From: Agarophyton chilense
Taxonomy: Eukaryota > Rhodophyta > Florideophyceae > Gracilariales > Gracilariaceae
Direction: 5' to 3'
NCBI GenBank assembly: GCA_030374765.1
Contig: JARGXX010000092.1
Location: forward strand, 2,410,216 to 2,474,215
DNA length: 64,000 nt
Position 1 is the stretch's first letter; each line of letters opens with the position of its first letter. Below the pieces are notes generated by a model. That model made no database searches and was not told the origin of the DNA. It was given only the letters and a program-made list of their open reading frames with translations. The translations under genes were made by a program, and so were the position numbers. Of this stretch, positions 30,786 through 41,081 are shown in pieces.

Positions 30786-31223
30786 CCTTTAACAACGCGC
30801 CCGCTCTCCAACACCCTCACACGCAGCCCCTATCTCATGTTATCGCACCCGTGCCTTCACATACACTGAGGCCTCTTCTGGGAGTTGTACTTCCGCGCTT
30901 AACAATTGCGACTCTCGCCAACAGTGACATCCGCGTCCCATCTCCCTAACAGGAAGCCTTCTGCTTTCTGTCTCGAAGGTTAGAACCTGTGCCTACGTTC
31001 ACAAAGACCAGCCGCTTCTCTCGTACACCGTTTTTATCCTGGATTACCCCCAACACGGTACTCTCGCGTAAGCGATTGGTTCGTGCGCCAACTATCAGAC
31101 TGACGTAGTTTGTGATATACTACACTACACAGGGGAGCATGCTACACTCGATATCCATTTTGTTGCACCATACATTTCTTCGTGTTACGGGACTTATGTG
31201 CGGTTACTTCAATAACCGCGAGC

Positions 31224-32897
31224 ATGACATCTATTAATGTTTCATCTCAGGCTGTAGATCACCTTGGCAAGGGGCCTCAACCTCTTTTACAAATCTTGGT
31301 TGACGATCGCCCGCTTCCTCATAAGCCGGCGCTCCCCGCAAGTGATGTGAAGTGTGGATCATGGAAAGCTGCCTATGACGGTCTTCTGAAAGGATTCGGA
31401 TTCGGACTTACCATACACCATTTGTCACCGAGTGATTATTGTGAAATAGACCAATATCTAGAGTACAAGTTTGATAAAGGAGATATGCGGAGTAACCTAT
31501 CTTCCATGCAGGCGCCACAAATGATGGATTTCGACTACAAAGGTCCGATTGGAAAGAGCTTTATTGTAAGGTTTGCGCCACGAAGAGACCATGTTGGTGT
31601 GTTGGAAAAGATTATTGTTCTTCATCAGCTTGCTGTATCAAGAGTGCTAGAGCGTGGTATAGTTGAGGAGAAGTACGGATGTACTACGGATGTGATGCCG
31701 AAGTTTCGCAATCTACAGGTTCTGACGAGTGTACGTTGCAGGTTCAACATTGTGCTGTATCCTATCCAGGGCATGCAGGATTTCATAAGGGTAATCGACG
31801 AAGACATATCCAGTTACCAAATTGAGACATCGAGAAGCCTAATTATCTCCCCCAAGACCGTGCTTCCCGTAAACGAGCGAGAAGACAGTCCCGGGCGTTG
31901 GCAGCGTAATGCGAAGGAATCTTCGGAGAATAAGGCCACTGGATCTTACGTGGTCTACACTCTTTTTCCTACTTCCTCAGGCGGTTTTTTTGCTAGTGAG
32001 TTGGAGGGTATCGGAATATACGTCACTGTCACAGAACAGATAGTAACCGGGCACACAGCGAAAAGGGGAGAGTCTGGGCTGTACTATGAGTTTGTTGTGC
32101 CTTTGCGCCCGATGCAGTCAAACGAGTCAAGGACTTTCTTTATGACAGTGGGTTCATGTCTAATCCTTCCTAGCACTTTGGCTGTACGGTTTGGAGGACC
32201 CCAAAGATACAAAGTACAGGTTTTTGGATACTTATTGAAAGCAGAGCGATTGGGAAACGAAGTAATGGACTTTTGCTGTAGAGAAGAATCCGATATTTTG
32301 CCCGGTATCGACGAGATTGACAGTCGTACGGAGTTTTTGACGCCGTCGTTTCTACAGAACATGGATATTGTTAACTTCAACATTCTGCATCGCCATGGGA
32401 AGAGCGCGAGAGAAGGGGTTTTTGGTACAATTCCTACGGTAATGGATATTAAGATCAACTCTGAATTTAGAAAAATGCTTTTGCGGAATATGTACGATGC
32501 AGTACCAGGACTGCTGCGAATGGAAGATGTATATTTGAAAAACCCTGTTCTCAAGTTAGTGAAATGGGTTGAGGGAGTTACGTATGAAGATGGTGGCGCA
32601 ACACCAGAGATTCGAATGTGGTTCGGACATAACAAACAATGGTTTTTAGAGAAAGATCTATACACCTACGTTGACTCTCTTTTAAAAGATGGCATTCAGT
32701 ACCCCTTAGATCTTTGCGAGTTGAATGTTTTGGTGAAGGAGAAGATGATGGAAGAAGATGATAGTTCAAACAGTAGTGACAGCATTCAGGAGGAGGAGGA
32801 AAGCTCATCATCGGAAGGCTCATGCTCTGATCATACTGAAAGCTCATCTCCTGAAGATAGTACCGCAAGCGAGAACGGTCAAGACCAAGAGACATGA
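31224..32897 (+). CDS. Unrecognised protein with acidic Ser/Glu-rich tail
   Basis: 557 aa from ATG 31224; the frame also reads from an upstream GTG, which is not used here. I do not recognise a domain. The first 500 residues have ordinary globular composition with several beta-strand-like stretches; no signal peptide or membrane segment is apparent. The last 55 residues are almost entirely Ser, Glu and Asp (for example DDSSNSSDSIQEEEESSSSE), typical of a nuclear or chromatin-associated acidic tail with casein-kinase-2 sites. It follows the 345-bp repeats and precedes a small plus-strand gene. Genes with this composition often accompany DNA-handling proteins, but no function can be assigned. 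Confidence 0.7.
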   Translation: MTSINVSSQAVDHLGKGPQPLLQILVDDRPLPHKPALPASDVKCGSWKAAYDGLLKGFGFGLTIHHLSPSDYCEIDQYLEYKFDKGDMRSNLSSMQAPQMMDFDYKGPIGKSFIVRFAPRRDHVGVLEKIIVLHQLAVSRVLERGIVEEKYGCTTDVMPKFRNLQVLTSVRCRFNIVLYPIQGMQDFIRVIDEDISSYQIETSRSLIISPKTVLPVNEREDSPGRWQRNAKESSENKATGSYVVYTLFPTSSGGFFASELEGIGIYVTVTEQIVTGHTAKRGESGLYYEFVVPLRPMQSNESRTFFMTVGSCLILPSTLAVRFGGPQRYKVQVFGYLLKAERLGNEVMDFCCREESDILPGIDEIDSRTEFLTPSFLQNMDIVNFNILHRHGKSAREGVFGTIPTVMDIKINSEFRKMLLRNMYDAVPGLLRMEDVYLKNPVLKLVKWVEGVTYEDGGATPEIRMWFGHNKQWFLEKDLYTYVDSLLKDGIQYPLDLCELNVLVKEKMMEEDDSSNSSDSIQEEEESSSSEGSCSDHTESSSPEDSTASENGQDQET

Positions 32898-33377
32898 CAG
32901 TCAAAAGAAGATTGGGGTTTTGAACAGGGAGAAGACGTAGGACTATGGGGTTTAAATGAGGAAATCATCGTATGATACAACACAGGATATCGGAGATTGA
33001 AGGACGTTCAATAGCGAAGACGAGTACGAAAAGGAAGTACTCACTTCTGTAGAACGAAACAGAGATGTTGAGGGCCAGAACAAGTCGAAAGAAACCATGA
33101 TATACCAGCACCGTCGTTTCCAATGTGAATAATGTTGGTGCAAAGATAAAGAAAATGTAGATTGCAGTTTGAAAGAGAAAACTATTGACAACGGGTGAAA
33201 TTAAAACTAGTTGATACGCACATTGTCATTGCATGTATGAGTGCATGCACGACGCATGGAAGGGTGTTTAGCATCTGCGTTAGGGGACAGCATGCGTTGT
33301 TCTGAATGCCCGTGTAGTGTACAGAGGGTTCCGCGGAATTAAGTCTTGCACTTGCAGTGTCGCACGCAACCTATACC

Positions 33378-33767
33378 ATGGACATTGGTTTGCAGCGATA
33401 CCTCGTTAGAAAACTGAAAGGGTGTACTGTACCTGATGAGCGAGCACTTGTGAAAGAAGGACAACCGTTTCAGTTTAAACTGACAGACAGGGGTTTAGAG
33501 TCGTTGGCTCTCGGCCCCATGCCTATCAAGAGAAACCATGACCTCAGCTTCAAAGATGTTACTATCGCGAAAGACAGCGGTCCGGATAAAGACTGGGGAG
33601 CATCGGACACTACGATCTGTCGGCGAGGTGAACTCGTTGGCTGTCACTTAGATGTGGCAGGCAAATTGAAGCTTAAATCATTTACGTGGTTTATGGTTGA
33701 ACTGAGTTTTAATAAAATGAATGTTGCCATGGAAATCCAAACAATACAAATACTACATATTCAGTAA
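33378..33767 (+). CDS. Unrecognised 129-aa protein
   Basis: The ATG at 33378 sits in ACCATGG, a strong start context, and is preferred over an upstream GTG at 33357. The 129-aa product is basic with alternating hydrophobic residues near its C-terminus (KLKSFTWFMVELSFNKMNVA), suggesting a small beta-rich domain. No family is recognised. It lies 480 bp after the acidic-tail gene on the same strand and 165 bp before the telomeric tract, making it the last cellular-type gene in the window. An AATAAA overlaps its stop codon region (33766-33771). Confidence 0.5.
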   Translation: MDIGLQRYLVRKLKGCTVPDERALVKEGQPFQFKLTDRGLESLALGPMPIKRNHDLSFKDVTIAKDSGPDKDWGASDTTICRRGELVGCHLDVAGKLKLKSFTWFMVELSFNKMNVAMEIQTIQILHIQ

Positions 33768-33929
33768 TAAAAACTATATAAGTATTGTAGTGGCGCCAGG
33801 GACAACTAAAATTATACATTGGGGGATTTCGAAAAGTAAAGAAAAAAGATATGAAAAGTCACTAACTCGTATGAGAATATTTTGAAAACAAGCGGTTAAC
33901 GAATCAGCTGCCGTTTTAGCATCGTTTAA

Positions 33930-34208
33930 GGCGGTTTTACGGTTTAGGGTTTTTAGGGTTTTACGGGTTTAGGGGTTCTTTCTACTATAACTATAGGGGT
34001 TTTAGGGGTTTAGGGCTTTAGGGGTTTAGGGGTTTAGGGGTTTTAGGGGTTTTAGGGGTTTTAGGGGTTTAGGGGTTTTAGGGGTTTAGGGGGTTTTAGG
34101 GGTTTAGGGGTTTAGGGGTTTAGGGGTTTAGGGGTTTTAGGGGTTTTAGGGGTTTAGGGGTTTTTAGGGGTTTAGGGTTTAAGGGGTTTAGGGGTTTAGG
34201 GGTTGAGG
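33930..34208 (+). repeat. Interstitial telomeric array (TTTAGGGG/TTTTAGGGG), inner
   Basis: About 280 bp of irregular repeats, mostly TTTAGGGG and TTTTAGGGG, G-rich strand on +. The left 50 bp is degenerate and includes the 20-bp insert also present at 21464-21483. The right edge runs into the PLE 3' end at GGTTTTAGGTAGG. Confidence 0.93.
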
Positions 34209-34618
34209 GGTTTTAGGTAGGAGATATTGAAGGTGTGCGGCGTCGCTAGGGGAGAGAGAGAAGGGCTTAGGGGAAGCCCTTAGAAAAAGAGGAGGATTTA
34301 GGGGAAGTTTTACCTTTACGGGGATTTATTTTTGCGTAAGGAAAACAATCCTCCTCTAGGGGCTGCTCCCACAGCAGGGTACTGCACCCCGCTCTGGGAG
34401 AAAAGGGATGTAGAGAGAAAGGGGCGAAGAACAGGGGCGATTCGCGTAGGGCAGAGCGCTTTCGTCTTTATTGACTCTTCAGTGCCGTGTGGTGGGATGA
34501 GAAGAATTATGAGTAGCAGGCGGGGCCTACTGAGCTCTTATATCCTATCTCAAATCCCACTGCACTGTCATGCTACTACCTTACTCTCTAAATGGGCATC
34601 TTATGCTCTAAATTAGAA

Positions 34619-36430
34619 CTAATCCTTATTCCTGTCTCGCTCCTGGTTTTTCCAGAAGTCGTTCCAGTATCGAGTATATACCTGAACCTGCCGTTTCTTG
34701 CGGATCCGTGTATTTACTCGGCGAGCAGGTTGATGTCGCTTATGGCCAGTAGTGCGCTGCCTGGAGTTGATAGACTCCTTGCAGGGAATCGCACTTATGA
34801 TATGGCTCTTCACCGTGTTTCCTCTTTTGAAGATGAGGACACGAGGCCATTTGACTCTTATTCCGTGATAGGGCAATTGGCCGTCAATCCATTGTTCCAA
34901 ATGACGCCAGTACCGTTTCATATTGGGATGGAATAAGCATTTCACCATACCATCGAGGGGTGGCTTCTTCCTTTTAGAACGTTCGAGATATTTGGCTCTT
35001 TCTCGAAAGCTAACGTATTCCAATGCCGTTCGTAGGTAGTTACCGGTGTACCCACGCTGTGACAGCATTTTGAAAAGGAAGTTCACCTTGGCCTTCCACG
35101 TCCGTTCATCGCTGGTGTTTCGAAGGTAGCGAATCATCTCTCCCTTCACCACTCCAGTGAACGTATGAGTGGGATGATTGGACTTGCCATGGAGGTAAAG
35201 AAACTTCGAGATGGGCTTTGTGTACACCCTTAAGTCAACGATGTTATCGAAGAAAAATCTCTGTCCTTTGTAAATCTCCAGATCCAGGTACACTGCTTTC
35301 TTATCGCTGATATCCCACGTGAGACTAAGGCTTGAACAAGCGTTTAGCTTCACCATCAGCTTCTCGGCAGCTTTTCTGTTTCGGAGCACTACTAAACCGT
35401 CATCGATATAGCGACGGTTCAGTATGATATCCTTGACTGCGTCCCTGAAGATCTTCCGGAACTTAAAAAACAAGTAAAGGTTAGCAAATGCGGGCGCCAC
35501 TGCTGTCCCGGTTGCCGTTCCTTCTTCCTGTTTGTGCAACCCATGTCCATCTGTCACGTAGTTATTGAACATGATGAATTGTAGAACTCGACACCAAAAG
35601 CCTTTGTTGGGCATGAATATACGAGGAAGTTCACGCACCAACAATCGGATGGCATCTCTGATGTCGATGGATGGGTAGCATCTCTCCACGTCGTAAGTAA
35701 GAAAGATACAGTCCGTGGGAAGATGTATGTGTTCCAGCTGCCGTACGGTCTCCCAGCTGTTAACTGTGATTGCCGGGATCTTTGCCACCACTCTATTGAG
35801 GATAGCACTTAACTGTCTCGATAGATTCGCAGTGATATACGAATGCGATGCAGTTATCGGTCTCGACTTAATCGTAGGCTTGTGGATCTTCGGTAGTACA
35901 TAAAACGGGGCTGGTTTGTCGGCTTTCAATGCGTATTCCAAAACACCTTCTTTAAACTCGCGTTCAATCCGGCATTTCTCGAGGATTCCAAAGAGGTTAC
36001 CACGGAGCACTTCATGGGGGAAGAAATCAACCGTGGAGAATACACCCTCATGGATCTCCTTCTTAACCATCTCGTCATAGACTTCTCGGCTCATCAATGT
36101 GAGTCCAAGATTCTTATCGGCTTGTTTGACGATCCAGCCTTTCGTCTTTATGTACTTGATTCCTCGCATCAATGTAAGATGCAAGGTGGAGGGTCGATCG
36201 ATGCTCATATCGGATATATCTCTCTCAAACTTTCCTTTCACCCGGAGAGCTGTTGGGAGATCGACCTTCCTTCGACCCGTTACTAGTTCGGAAAAGAGTT
36301 GATCCACAGTCTCTTGCAGGCAGACTTTAAGTGGAGTGCGTAATACAAATCCTCCACCAACTGAGAGAACTTTTTTGACTTCAAACGGAAGTTCTTTGTC
36401 GGCTATTCCAATTGGTGGATTGTACTTCAA
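34619..36430 (-). CDS. Penelope-type reverse transcriptase, ORF2 of unit 1
   Basis: 603 codons from a TTG at 36430; there is no ATG before residue 75, and the frame stays open upstream into ORF1 in the -1 frame. PLE hallmarks in order: ADKNLG at 104-109, FYVLPKIHK at 176-184, motif A YDVERCYPSID with D247, motif B GTATGTAVAPAFANLYL at 304-320, motif C RYIDD with D343 and D344, and the thumb-region KSNHPTHTF and QRGY found in PLE RTs. The C-terminal 110 residues are basic and lack GIY-YIG endonuclease motifs. RT of this type copies element RNA into DNA, primed in EN-deficient PLEs by an exposed chromosome 3' end. The three copies in the window encode identical proteins. Confidence 0.92.
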   Translation of the reverse strand: MKYNPPIGIADKELPFEVKKVLSVGGGFVLRTPLKVCLQETVDQLFSELVTGRRKVDLPTALRVKGKFERDISDMSIDRPSTLHLTLMRGIKYIKTKGWIVKQADKNLGLTLMSREVYDEMVKKEIHEGVFSTVDFFPHEVLRGNLFGILEKCRIEREFKEGVLEYALKADKPAPFYVLPKIHKPTIKSRPITASHSYITANLSRQLSAILNRVVAKIPAITVNSWETVRQLEHIHLPTDCIFLTYDVERCYPSIDIRDAIRLLVRELPRIFMPNKGFWCRVLQFIMFNNYVTDGHGLHKQEEGTATGTAVAPAFANLYLFFKFRKIFRDAVKDIILNRRYIDDGLVVLRNRKAAEKLMVKLNACSSLSLTWDISDKKAVYLDLEIYKGQRFFFDNIVDLRVYTKPISKFLYLHGKSNHPTHTFTGVVKGEMIRYLRNTSDERTWKAKVNFLFKMLSQRGYTGNYLRTALEYVSFRERAKYLERSKRKKPPLDGMVKCLFHPNMKRYWRHLEQWIDGQLPYHGIRVKWPRVLIFKRGNTVKSHIISAIPCKESINSRQRTTGHKRHQPARRVNTRIRKKRQVQVYTRYWNDFWKNQERDRNKD

Positions 36431-36474
36431 CTCTTTAACCTTGAAGCAACGGGGTTTCCTTCGCCGTGAACGGT

Positions 36475-37392
36475 TTAGTTTTGCTTGGCGCCCCGTCCGG
36501 CGGCGCCTGGCTTCCCGTTTTTCGGCTTTGGCTTCACGGGTTTCTTGGACTTGCCTCCCTGCTGTAGATGGCTTTTCGGGCGGTTTTGTTGACCTTTACT
36601 GTTCTTCCCTTTAGCCTTCAGGGGGGCTTGAGAAACTTTAAGAGAGGAAACTTCCTTCCTAAGTGCTTCCATCTCCTTCCGCAGCCGATCGACTTCGTCT
36701 GAAGCCTCAGCTTCATCGGCCTCGGCAGCGGATTCTTTTAGGAGAGTAGCATTCCGTTTCTCATCGTCAATGACTTGTCCAATGGTGTTCTTGAGTTCCA
36801 TTCGAAGCTTAGCTGATTGCAGCTCTTCCACAAACACCGATCGGTAACTTGCAAACGTTGCAAGAATCTGATCCTTGGAGATGTGACTCGTCTTTCGGTA
36901 GACGCGATTTAGTGCTTCTTTCACCTTAACCATGGCTTCGTTGAGAAGCTTCTTTCGCTCATCAGTCAGGAATTCAAGTTCATCCTTCCTGACTTTTATG
37001 AGGAAGTCCAGAGAGTCCTGTGCAAACTTCTCTGACATGGCTTTAAACTCAGCACCATGCTTCTCCTTCATTGAACTGGACATCTGCGGCATTCGGGGTA
37101 CCGCAATAGACTTTGGAAAGGTTCCATCGTCTTTGTGCTTTTCCAGCTCATCAAGGAGATCGACCCTGCGAGCTATCTTTTCGTCCACAGTAAGAACGCG
37201 CTTGCGGTGTAAAGCGACTAGTTTATTCAGCTGTGGCTTCACCATCTTCAAAATCTCAAAATCAGGAAGTTCTTGCTCATTAACTTGAGCATCGTTTTCC
37301 TGAATCGGATTGTTTTCTTGAAGAACAGCAGCTTCCTCCTCATGAACCGATGTGTCGTGTTCAATGTTGGAGGCCATGCTACGTGTTTGCAT
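36475..37392 (-). CDS. Gag-like coiled-coil/basic ORF1 of PLE unit 1
   Basis: 305 aa from ATG at 37392. The N-terminal half is acidic and helical. A heptad-like segment, DEVDRLRKEMEALRKEVSSL, lies near 235-255, then a Lys/Gly/Pro-rich basic tail (GKSKKPVKPKPKNGKP) suited to RNA binding. No zinc knuckle is present. It precedes RT ORF2, whose frame overlaps its end in -1. A likely role is RNA packaging or multimerisation of the element's ribonucleoprotein; this is inferred from composition and position. Confidence 0.75.
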   Translation of the reverse strand: MQTRSMASNIEHDTSVHEEEAAVLQENNPIQENDAQVNEQELPDFEILKMVKPQLNKLVALHRKRVLTVDEKIARRVDLLDELEKHKDDGTFPKSIAVPRMPQMSSSMKEKHGAEFKAMSEKFAQDSLDFLIKVRKDELEFLTDERKKLLNEAMVKVKEALNRVYRKTSHISKDQILATFASYRSVFVEELQSAKLRMELKNTIGQVIDDEKRNATLLKESAAEADEAEASDEVDRLRKEMEALRKEVSSLKVSQAPLKAKGKNSKGQQNRPKSHLQQGGKSKKPVKPKPKNGKPGAAGRGAKQN

Positions 37393-37850
37393 AGTGAGAG
37401 AGATATCTGCTCGGCGACGGCTACTACCTCGCGTACTAGAGGTTTTAGGTAGGAGATATTGAAGGTGTGCGGCGTCGCTAGGGGAGAGAGAGAAGGGCTT
37501 AGGGGAAGCCCTTAGAAAAAGAGGAGGATTTAGGGGAAGTTTTACCTTTACGGGGATTTATTTTTGCGTAAGGAAAACAATCCTCCTCTAGGGGCTGCTC
37601 CCACAGCAGGGTACTGCACCCCGCTCTGGGAGAAAAGGGATGTAGAGAGAAAGGGGCGAAGAACAGGGGCGATTCGCGTAGGGCAGAGCGCTTTCGTCTT
37701 TATTGACTCTTCAGTGCCGTGTGGTGGGATGAGAAGAATTATGAGTAGCAGGCGGGGCCTACTGAGCTCTTATATCCTATCTCAAATCCCACTGCACTGT
37801 CATGCTACTACCTTACTCTCTAAATGGGCATCTTATGCTCTAAATTAGAA

Positions 37851-39662
37851 CTAATCCTTATTCCTGTCTCGCTCCTGGTTTTTCCAGAAGTCGTTCCAGT
37901 ATCGAGTATATACCTGAACCTGCCGTTTCTTGCGGATCCGTGTATTTACTCGGCGAGCAGGTTGATGTCGCTTATGGCCAGTAGTGCGCTGCCTGGAGTT
38001 GATAGACTCCTTGCAGGGAATCGCACTTATGATATGGCTCTTCACCGTGTTTCCTCTTTTGAAGATGAGGACACGAGGCCATTTGACTCTTATTCCGTGA
38101 TAGGGCAATTGGCCGTCAATCCATTGTTCCAAATGACGCCAGTACCGTTTCATATTGGGATGGAATAAGCATTTCACCATACCATCGAGGGGTGGCTTCT
38201 TCCTTTTAGAACGTTCGAGATATTTGGCTCTTTCTCGAAAGCTAACGTATTCCAATGCCGTTCGTAGGTAGTTACCGGTGTACCCACGCTGTGACAGCAT
38301 TTTGAAAAGGAAGTTCACCTTGGCCTTCCACGTCCGTTCATCGCTGGTGTTTCGAAGGTAGCGAATCATCTCTCCCTTCACCACTCCAGTGAACGTATGA
38401 GTGGGATGATTGGACTTGCCATGGAGGTAAAGAAACTTCGAGATGGGCTTTGTGTACACCCTTAAGTCAACGATGTTATCGAAGAAAAATCTCTGTCCTT
38501 TGTAAATCTCCAGATCCAGGTACACTGCTTTCTTATCGCTGATATCCCACGTGAGACTAAGGCTTGAACAAGCGTTTAGCTTCACCATCAGCTTCTCGGC
38601 AGCTTTTCTGTTTCGGAGCACTACTAAACCGTCATCGATATAGCGACGGTTCAGTATGATATCCTTGACTGCGTCCCTGAAGATCTTCCGGAACTTAAAA
38701 AACAAGTAAAGGTTAGCAAATGCGGGCGCCACTGCTGTCCCGGTTGCCGTTCCTTCTTCCTGTTTGTGCAACCCATGTCCATCTGTCACGTAGTTATTGA
38801 ACATGATGAATTGTAGAACTCGACACCAAAAGCCTTTGTTGGGCATGAATATACGAGGAAGTTCACGCACCAACAATCGGATGGCATCTCTGATGTCGAT
38901 GGATGGGTAGCATCTCTCCACGTCGTAAGTAAGAAAGATACAGTCCGTGGGAAGATGTATGTGTTCCAGCTGCCGTACGGTCTCCCAGCTGTTAACTGTG
39001 ATTGCCGGGATCTTTGCCACCACTCTATTGAGGATAGCACTTAACTGTCTCGATAGATTCGCAGTGATATACGAATGCGATGCAGTTATCGGTCTCGACT
39101 TAATCGTAGGCTTGTGGATCTTCGGTAGTACATAAAACGGGGCTGGTTTGTCGGCTTTCAATGCGTATTCCAAAACACCTTCTTTAAACTCGCGTTCAAT
39201 CCGGCATTTCTCGAGGATTCCAAAGAGGTTACCACGGAGCACTTCATGGGGGAAGAAATCAACCGTGGAGAATACACCCTCATGGATCTCCTTCTTAACC
39301 ATCTCGTCATAGACTTCTCGGCTCATCAATGTGAGTCCAAGATTCTTATCGGCTTGTTTGACGATCCAGCCTTTCGTCTTTATGTACTTGATTCCTCGCA
39401 TCAATGTAAGATGCAAGGTGGAGGGTCGATCGATGCTCATATCGGATATATCTCTCTCAAACTTTCCTTTCACCCGGAGAGCTGTTGGGAGATCGACCTT
39501 CCTTCGACCCGTTACTAGTTCGGAAAAGAGTTGATCCACAGTCTCTTGCAGGCAGACTTTAAGTGGAGTGCGTAATACAAATCCTCCACCAACTGAGAGA
39601 ACTTTTTTGACTTCAAACGGAAGTTCTTTGTCGGCTATTCCAATTGGTGGATTGTACTTCAA
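37851..39662 (-). CDS. Penelope-type reverse transcriptase, ORF2 of unit 2
   Basis: Protein identical to the unit 1 RT, with intact FYVLPKIHK, YDVER, GTATGTAVAP and RYIDD motifs. If expression depends on fusion with ORF1, the upstream frameshift in this unit would silence it. Confidence 0.9.
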   Translation of the reverse strand: MKYNPPIGIADKELPFEVKKVLSVGGGFVLRTPLKVCLQETVDQLFSELVTGRRKVDLPTALRVKGKFERDISDMSIDRPSTLHLTLMRGIKYIKTKGWIVKQADKNLGLTLMSREVYDEMVKKEIHEGVFSTVDFFPHEVLRGNLFGILEKCRIEREFKEGVLEYALKADKPAPFYVLPKIHKPTIKSRPITASHSYITANLSRQLSAILNRVVAKIPAITVNSWETVRQLEHIHLPTDCIFLTYDVERCYPSIDIRDAIRLLVRELPRIFMPNKGFWCRVLQFIMFNNYVTDGHGLHKQEEGTATGTAVAPAFANLYLFFKFRKIFRDAVKDIILNRRYIDDGLVVLRNRKAAEKLMVKLNACSSLSLTWDISDKKAVYLDLEIYKGQRFFFDNIVDLRVYTKPISKFLYLHGKSNHPTHTFTGVVKGEMIRYLRNTSDERTWKAKVNFLFKMLSQRGYTGNYLRTALEYVSFRERAKYLERSKRKKPPLDGMVKCLFHPNMKRYWRHLEQWIDGQLPYHGIRVKWPRVLIFKRGNTVKSHIISAIPCKESINSRQRTTGHKRHQPARRVNTRIRKKRQVQVYTRYWNDFWKNQERDRNKD

Positions 39663-39706
39663 CTCTTTAACCTTGAAGCAACGGGGTTTCCTTCGCCGTG
39701 AACGGT

Positions 39707-40623
39707 TTAGTTTTGCTTGGCGCCCCGTCCGGCGGCGCCTGGCTTCCCGTTTTTCGGCTTTGGCTTCACGGGTTTCTTGGACTTGCCTCCCTGCTGTAGA
39801 TGGCTTTTCGGGCGGTTTTGTTGACCTTTACTGTTCTTCCCTTTAGCCTTCAGGGGGGCTTGAGAAACTTTAAGAGAGGAAACTTCCTTCCTAAGTGCTT
39901 CCATCTCCTTCCGCAGCCGATCGACTTCGTCTGAAGCCTCAGCTTCATCGGCCTCGGCAGCGGATTCTTTTAGGAGAGTAGCATTCCGTTTCTCATCGTC
40001 AATGACTTGTCCAATGGTGTTCTTGAGTTCCATTCGAAGCTTAGCTGATTGCAGCTCTTCCACAAACACCGATCGGTAACTTGCAAACGTTGCAAGAATC
40101 TGATCCTTGGAGATGTGACTCGTCTTTCGGTAGACGCGATTTAGTGCTTCTTTCACCTTAACCATGGCTTCGTTGAGAAGCTTCTTTCGCTCATCAGTCA
40201 GGAATTCAAGTTCATCCTTCCTGACTTTTATGAGGAAGTCCAGAGAGTCCTGTGCAAACTTCTCTGACATGGCTTTAAACTCAGCACCATGCTTCTCCTT
40301 CATTGAACTGGACATCTGCGGCATTCGGGTACCGCAATAGACTTTGGAAAGGTTCCATCGTCTTTGTGCTTTTCCAGCTCATCAAGGAGATCGACCCTGC
40401 GAGCTATCTTTTCGTCCACAGTAAGAACGCGCTTGCGGTGTAAAGCGACTAGTTTATTCAGCTGTGGCTTCACCATCTTCAAAATCTCAAAATCAGGAAG
40501 TTCTTGCTCATTAACTTGAGCATCGTTTTCCTGAATCGGATTGTTTTCTTGAAGAACAGCAGCTTCCTCCTCATGAACCGATGTGTCGTGTTCAATGTTG
40601 GAGGCCATGCTACGTGTTTGCAT
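39707..40623 (-). pseudogene. Frameshifted ORF1 of PLE unit 2
   Basis: Same ORF1 as in units 1 and 3, but a run of four G (on +) is three G near 40327. The frame breaks after about residue 98, leaving a 107-codon 5' frame (40300-40623) and a 205-codon 3' frame (39707-40324). It could be a real mutation or a homopolymer error. Confidence 0.85.
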
Positions 40624-41081
40624 AGTGAGAGAGATATCTGCTCGGCGACGGCTACTACCTCGCGTACTAGAGGTTTTAGGTAGGAGATATTGAAGGTGTG
40701 CGGCGTCGCTAGGGGAGAGAGAGAAGGGCTTAGGGGAAGCCCTTAGAAAAAGAGGAGGATTTAGGGGAAGTTTTACCTTTACGGGGATTTATTTTTGCGT
40801 AAGGAAAACAATCCTCCTCTAGGGGCTGCTCCCACAGCAGGGTACTGCACCCCGCTCTGGGAGAAAAGGGATGTAGAGAGAAAGGGGCGAAGAACAGGGG
40901 CGATTCGCGTAGGGCAGAGCGCTTTCGTCTTTATTGACTCTTCAGTGCCGTGTGGTGGGATGAGAAGAATTATGAGTAGCAGGCGGGGCCTACTGAGCTC
41001 TTATATCCTATCTCAAATCCCACTGCACTGTCATGCTACTACCTTACTCTCTAAATGGGCATCTTATGCTCTAAATTAGAA

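Larger units (their letters stand above)
34209..37440 (-). mobile_element. Endonuclease-deficient Penelope-like element, unit 1
   Basis: 3,232-bp unit read on the minus strand: about 48 nt of 5' leader, ORF1, ORF2 (RT), then about 410 nt of 3' region ending in the complement of GGTTTTAGG. Its 3' end abuts a telomeric array and its 5' end joins the 3' end of unit 2 without spacer. No GIY-YIG motif follows the RT, matching the telomere-associated Athena/Coprina-type PLEs. Confidence 0.9.
37441..40671 (-). mobile_element. Endonuclease-deficient Penelope-like element, unit 2
   Basis: 3,231 bp, one base shorter than units 1 and 3 because of a single G deletion in ORF1 near 40327. Otherwise it appears identical, in head-to-tail tandem. 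Confidence 0.9.

Noticed and set aside
30070-30790. CTGATGAGCC with GGCGAAC in the ~345-bp units, resembling a hammerhead core
   Set aside because: GAAA is replaced by GAAC or CAAA, one unit has CTAATGAG, and no valid cleavage triplet or stem III is seen.
34592-34936. Plus-strand frame of 114 codons in each PLE unit
   Set aside because: It is antisense to the RT C-terminus and has no independent coding signal.
36950-36975. Hammerhead-ribozyme-like CTGATGAGCGAAAG on the minus strand of the PLE
   Set aside because: It lies inside ORF1 coding sequence, has almost no stem II, and shows no matching stems I or III. PLEs can carry hammerheads, but this one is not supported.
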